Shown piece after piece: positions 62,904 through 64,000 of a stretch of DNA of 64,000 nt. This stretch comes from Blautia obeum ATCC 29174 (lineage in GTDB: Bacteria; Bacillota; Clostridia; Lachnospirales; Lachnospiraceae): the NCBI RefSeq assembly GCF_025147765.1, contig NZ_CP102265.1, positions 999,001 to 1,063,000 of the forward strand, read 5' to 3'. Below the pieces are notes generated by a model. It was not told where the DNA came from and did no database searches. It saw nothing but the letters and a program-made list of their open reading frames with translations. Both the position numbers and the translations under genes were made by a program. Numbering within the stretch: position 1 is the stretch's first letter; every line of letters starts with the position of its first letter.

Positions 62904-63236
62904 ATGACAGAAGAGACAATAAAACAAATTTTGAAATTTCGAGATGACCGTGACTGGAAACAATTCCACAATCCAAAAGATCTGGCGATTTCCATTTCCC
63001 TGGAGGCCGCAGAACTCCTCGAAGTATTCCAGTGGAGCGGTACAGACGTATCCAATGAGGGAAAACAGGAAAAAATCAAAGAAGAACTTGCAGATGTATT
63101 AAATTACTGCGTCCTCATGGCAGATGCCTGTGGACTGGATATCGATGAGATTGTGCAGGAGAAGATTAAGGTCAATAATGAGAAATATCCCGTGAGCAAG
63201 GCGAAAGGGAAGAAAGAGAAATATAATAAATTGTGA
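62904..63236 (+). CDS. MazG-like nucleotide pyrophosphohydrolase
   Basis: A 110-residue all-alpha NTP pyrophosphatase. The metal-binding helix motifs are visible: LEAAELLEVFQWS with the EXXE part and KEELADVLNYCVLMADACGL with EXXD. Such enzymes hydrolyse dNTPs or NTPs to monophosphates, and small versions act as house-cleaning or defence partners. GCAGAACAGGAGTAAGAATA supplies the ribosome site within the end of the preceding gene. The 5-base spacing indicates a two-gene operon. Pairing of DUF2075-type ATPases with MazG-like proteins is recurrent as I recall, but the joint function is not established. Confidence 0.88.
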   Translation: MTEETIKQILKFRDDRDWKQFHNPKDLAISISLEAAELLEVFQWSGTDVSNEGKQEKIKEELADVLNYCVLMADACGLDIDEIVQEKIKVNNEKYPVSKAKGKKEKYNKL

Positions 63237-63238
63237 AA

Positions 63239-63526
63239 TATGTTTATGAAGCATCTATCAGAAATATTGGATACGTGGAGTAGATTGGCTCAGGTGTGCG
63301 AAATCTGTTCAAATACAATAAATTCTATTCAGGAAAAGAACCAGAGTTTGCAGAAGGAGATGGGTTTGGGAGGGGCTACTGGATGAGTAGCACTCATACG
63401 ATTTTGGGGTAGGATAATGAAAGTCAAGTTGCGACTAAAGGCGGTGAGGTTGCGACTATGGGGAGCAAAACTGCGACTAAGAAAAATGACAAAGTCAGGT
63501 GTGAGGTGAAAAATGGAAAGACCTGA
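63239..63526 (+). pseudogene. Decayed C-terminal fragment of an AlbA_2/AAA_4-type protein
   Basis: A single frame reads IRNIGYVE, stop (TAG 63281), IGSGVRNLFKYNKFYSGKEP, EFAEGD, stop (TAG 63410), then DNESQVATKGGEVATMGSK and TGA 63524. The first part is a close match to IGYADQLGSGVRKLFKY and the Y-SGRDPQF stretch in the intact gene at 51852. The second part resembles the Ala/Thr/Lys-rich linker after it. The N-terminal two thirds and the winged helix are missing, so it is a relic of a second copy. It overlaps the following ATG by a few bases. Confidence 0.75.
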
Positions 63527-64000
63527 AATATATACCGACAATTACAATTCACTTGAAGAGTGGATTGAATTGAGAAAGCGTAATGAAGAGTTTGTTTATC
63601 CACAGTTTTTTGTTCCCTTTAGAGAGTGGATGAAAGATATTGAGCAGAAAAGTGATATGGAAATTAAAGAGTTATTGAGAATACTGCTTCAGCCATATAC
63701 TTTAGGAGTAGATACAGTTGACACATATGAATTCTACAAAGAATATGTACAGGACAAAGTAAATAAAGAAAAAAATTTACAAACATATGAGTTATGTATG
63801 AATCAATTGAAATATAATGAACGGATTTATCGTATAAAAAATAAACAAGAAGCTTGGGAAGGATTAACCTGGGTGCTTCCGTTATTAAATATTAATCCAA
63901 TGAAAGCATTAAAAGCTTTAGGTATGTATTTTGATGCCGAGTGTATATATATGCCAGATGATCGAATATATGGCATTTCGGATGCGATGGATATTATCGA
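63513..64000 (+). CDS. Unidentified protein, N-terminal part (3' truncated by window edge)
   Basis: From ATG 63513, preceded by GTGAGGTGAAAA, an open frame runs to the window edge (162 codons and continuing). The product is soluble, acidic and Tyr/Trp-rich with no signal or membrane helix. It begins MERPEIYTDNYNSLEEWIEL and includes QEAWEGLTWVLPLLN and FDAECIYMPDDRIYGISDAM. This last part recalls an N-terminal domain of some Mrr/restriction-endonuclease-like proteins, but I am not sure. It follows a decayed AlbA_2 remnant in an accessory-looking region. Confidence 0.6.
   Translation, partial: MERPEIYTDNYNSLEEWIELRKRNEEFVYPQFFVPFREWMKDIEQKSDMEIKELLRILLQPYTLGVDTVDTYEFYKEYVQDKVNKEKNLQTYELCMNQLKYNERIYRIKNKQEAWEGLTWVLPLLNINPMKALKALGMYFDAECIYMPDDRIYGISDAMDII

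Noticed and set aside
1..64000. rRNA, tRNA and insertion sequences
   Set aside because: No tRNA cloverleaf, rRNA segment or transposase frame was recognised when reading both strands. A tool-based scan (tRNAscan, Rfam) was not possible here.

Overview
The window reads as part of the chromosome of an anaerobic, spore-forming Firmicute, most likely a gut Lachnospiraceae (Blautia/Dorea/Ruminococcus type). The reasons are strong AGGAGG-type ribosome sites, consensus TTGACA/TATAAT promoters, sporulation genes (spoIIM, a spoVB-type flippase), an iscR-nifS-nifU operon, a gap-pgk-tpiA cluster, ATP-dependent PEP carboxykinase and ECF transport. The genus is inference. No rRNA, tRNA or CRISPR array was seen.

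Layout. Bases 1-11.2 kb hold the recX end, rny, spoIIM, xerD, a DAHP synthase and a flippase (both minus strand), the Fe-S operon and a P-type ATPase with an acidic insert. From 11.2-22.1 kb come a GH13 enzyme with a decapeptide-repeat tail, a PHP phosphatase, gap-pgk-tpiA, a 147-bp palindromic element in the leader of hom, hom, a DUF2974-like protein and gpmI. From 22.3-34.8 kb come an L,D-transpeptidase, mutY, a glycosyltransferase, a lipid kinase, an orphan response regulator, topB, adenine deaminase and an AAA ATPase. At 34.87-36.73 kb a preQ1-I riboswitch controls a nucleoside hydrolase and an ECF S-component, which together look like a queuosine/queuine salvage operon. From 36.8-47.1 kb come a second GH13 enzyme with a low-complexity tail, pckA, a MATE pump, a GH78-like enzyme, an HEXXH-Tudor protein beside DNA polymerase IV, a NUDIX hydrolase and an AEC transporter.

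From about 47.1 to 55.3 kb the sequence becomes A+T-richer and broken. It holds a helicase fragment, small secreted or membrane proteins, a PH-domain gene with an in-frame amber codon, two tandem DUF4160 genes, a 30-codon stub resembling the start of the BREX gene pglZ, an AlbA_2/AAA_4 protein and two frameshifted genes. This is best read as the remains of a defence or mobile island. 

At 55.4-60.98 kb lies a compact operon: TetR, HypB, a 928-residue Fe-S/FAD oxidoreductase, HypA and a DUF5692-like membrane protein, with its own strong promoter and terminator and no hydrogenase nearby. This is the strongest candidate for an undescribed system. The right edge (61-64 kb) returns to accessory content: a GIY-YIG/DUF2075 ATPase with a MazG-like partner, a decayed AlbA_2 remnant, and the start of an unidentified gene that runs off the window.
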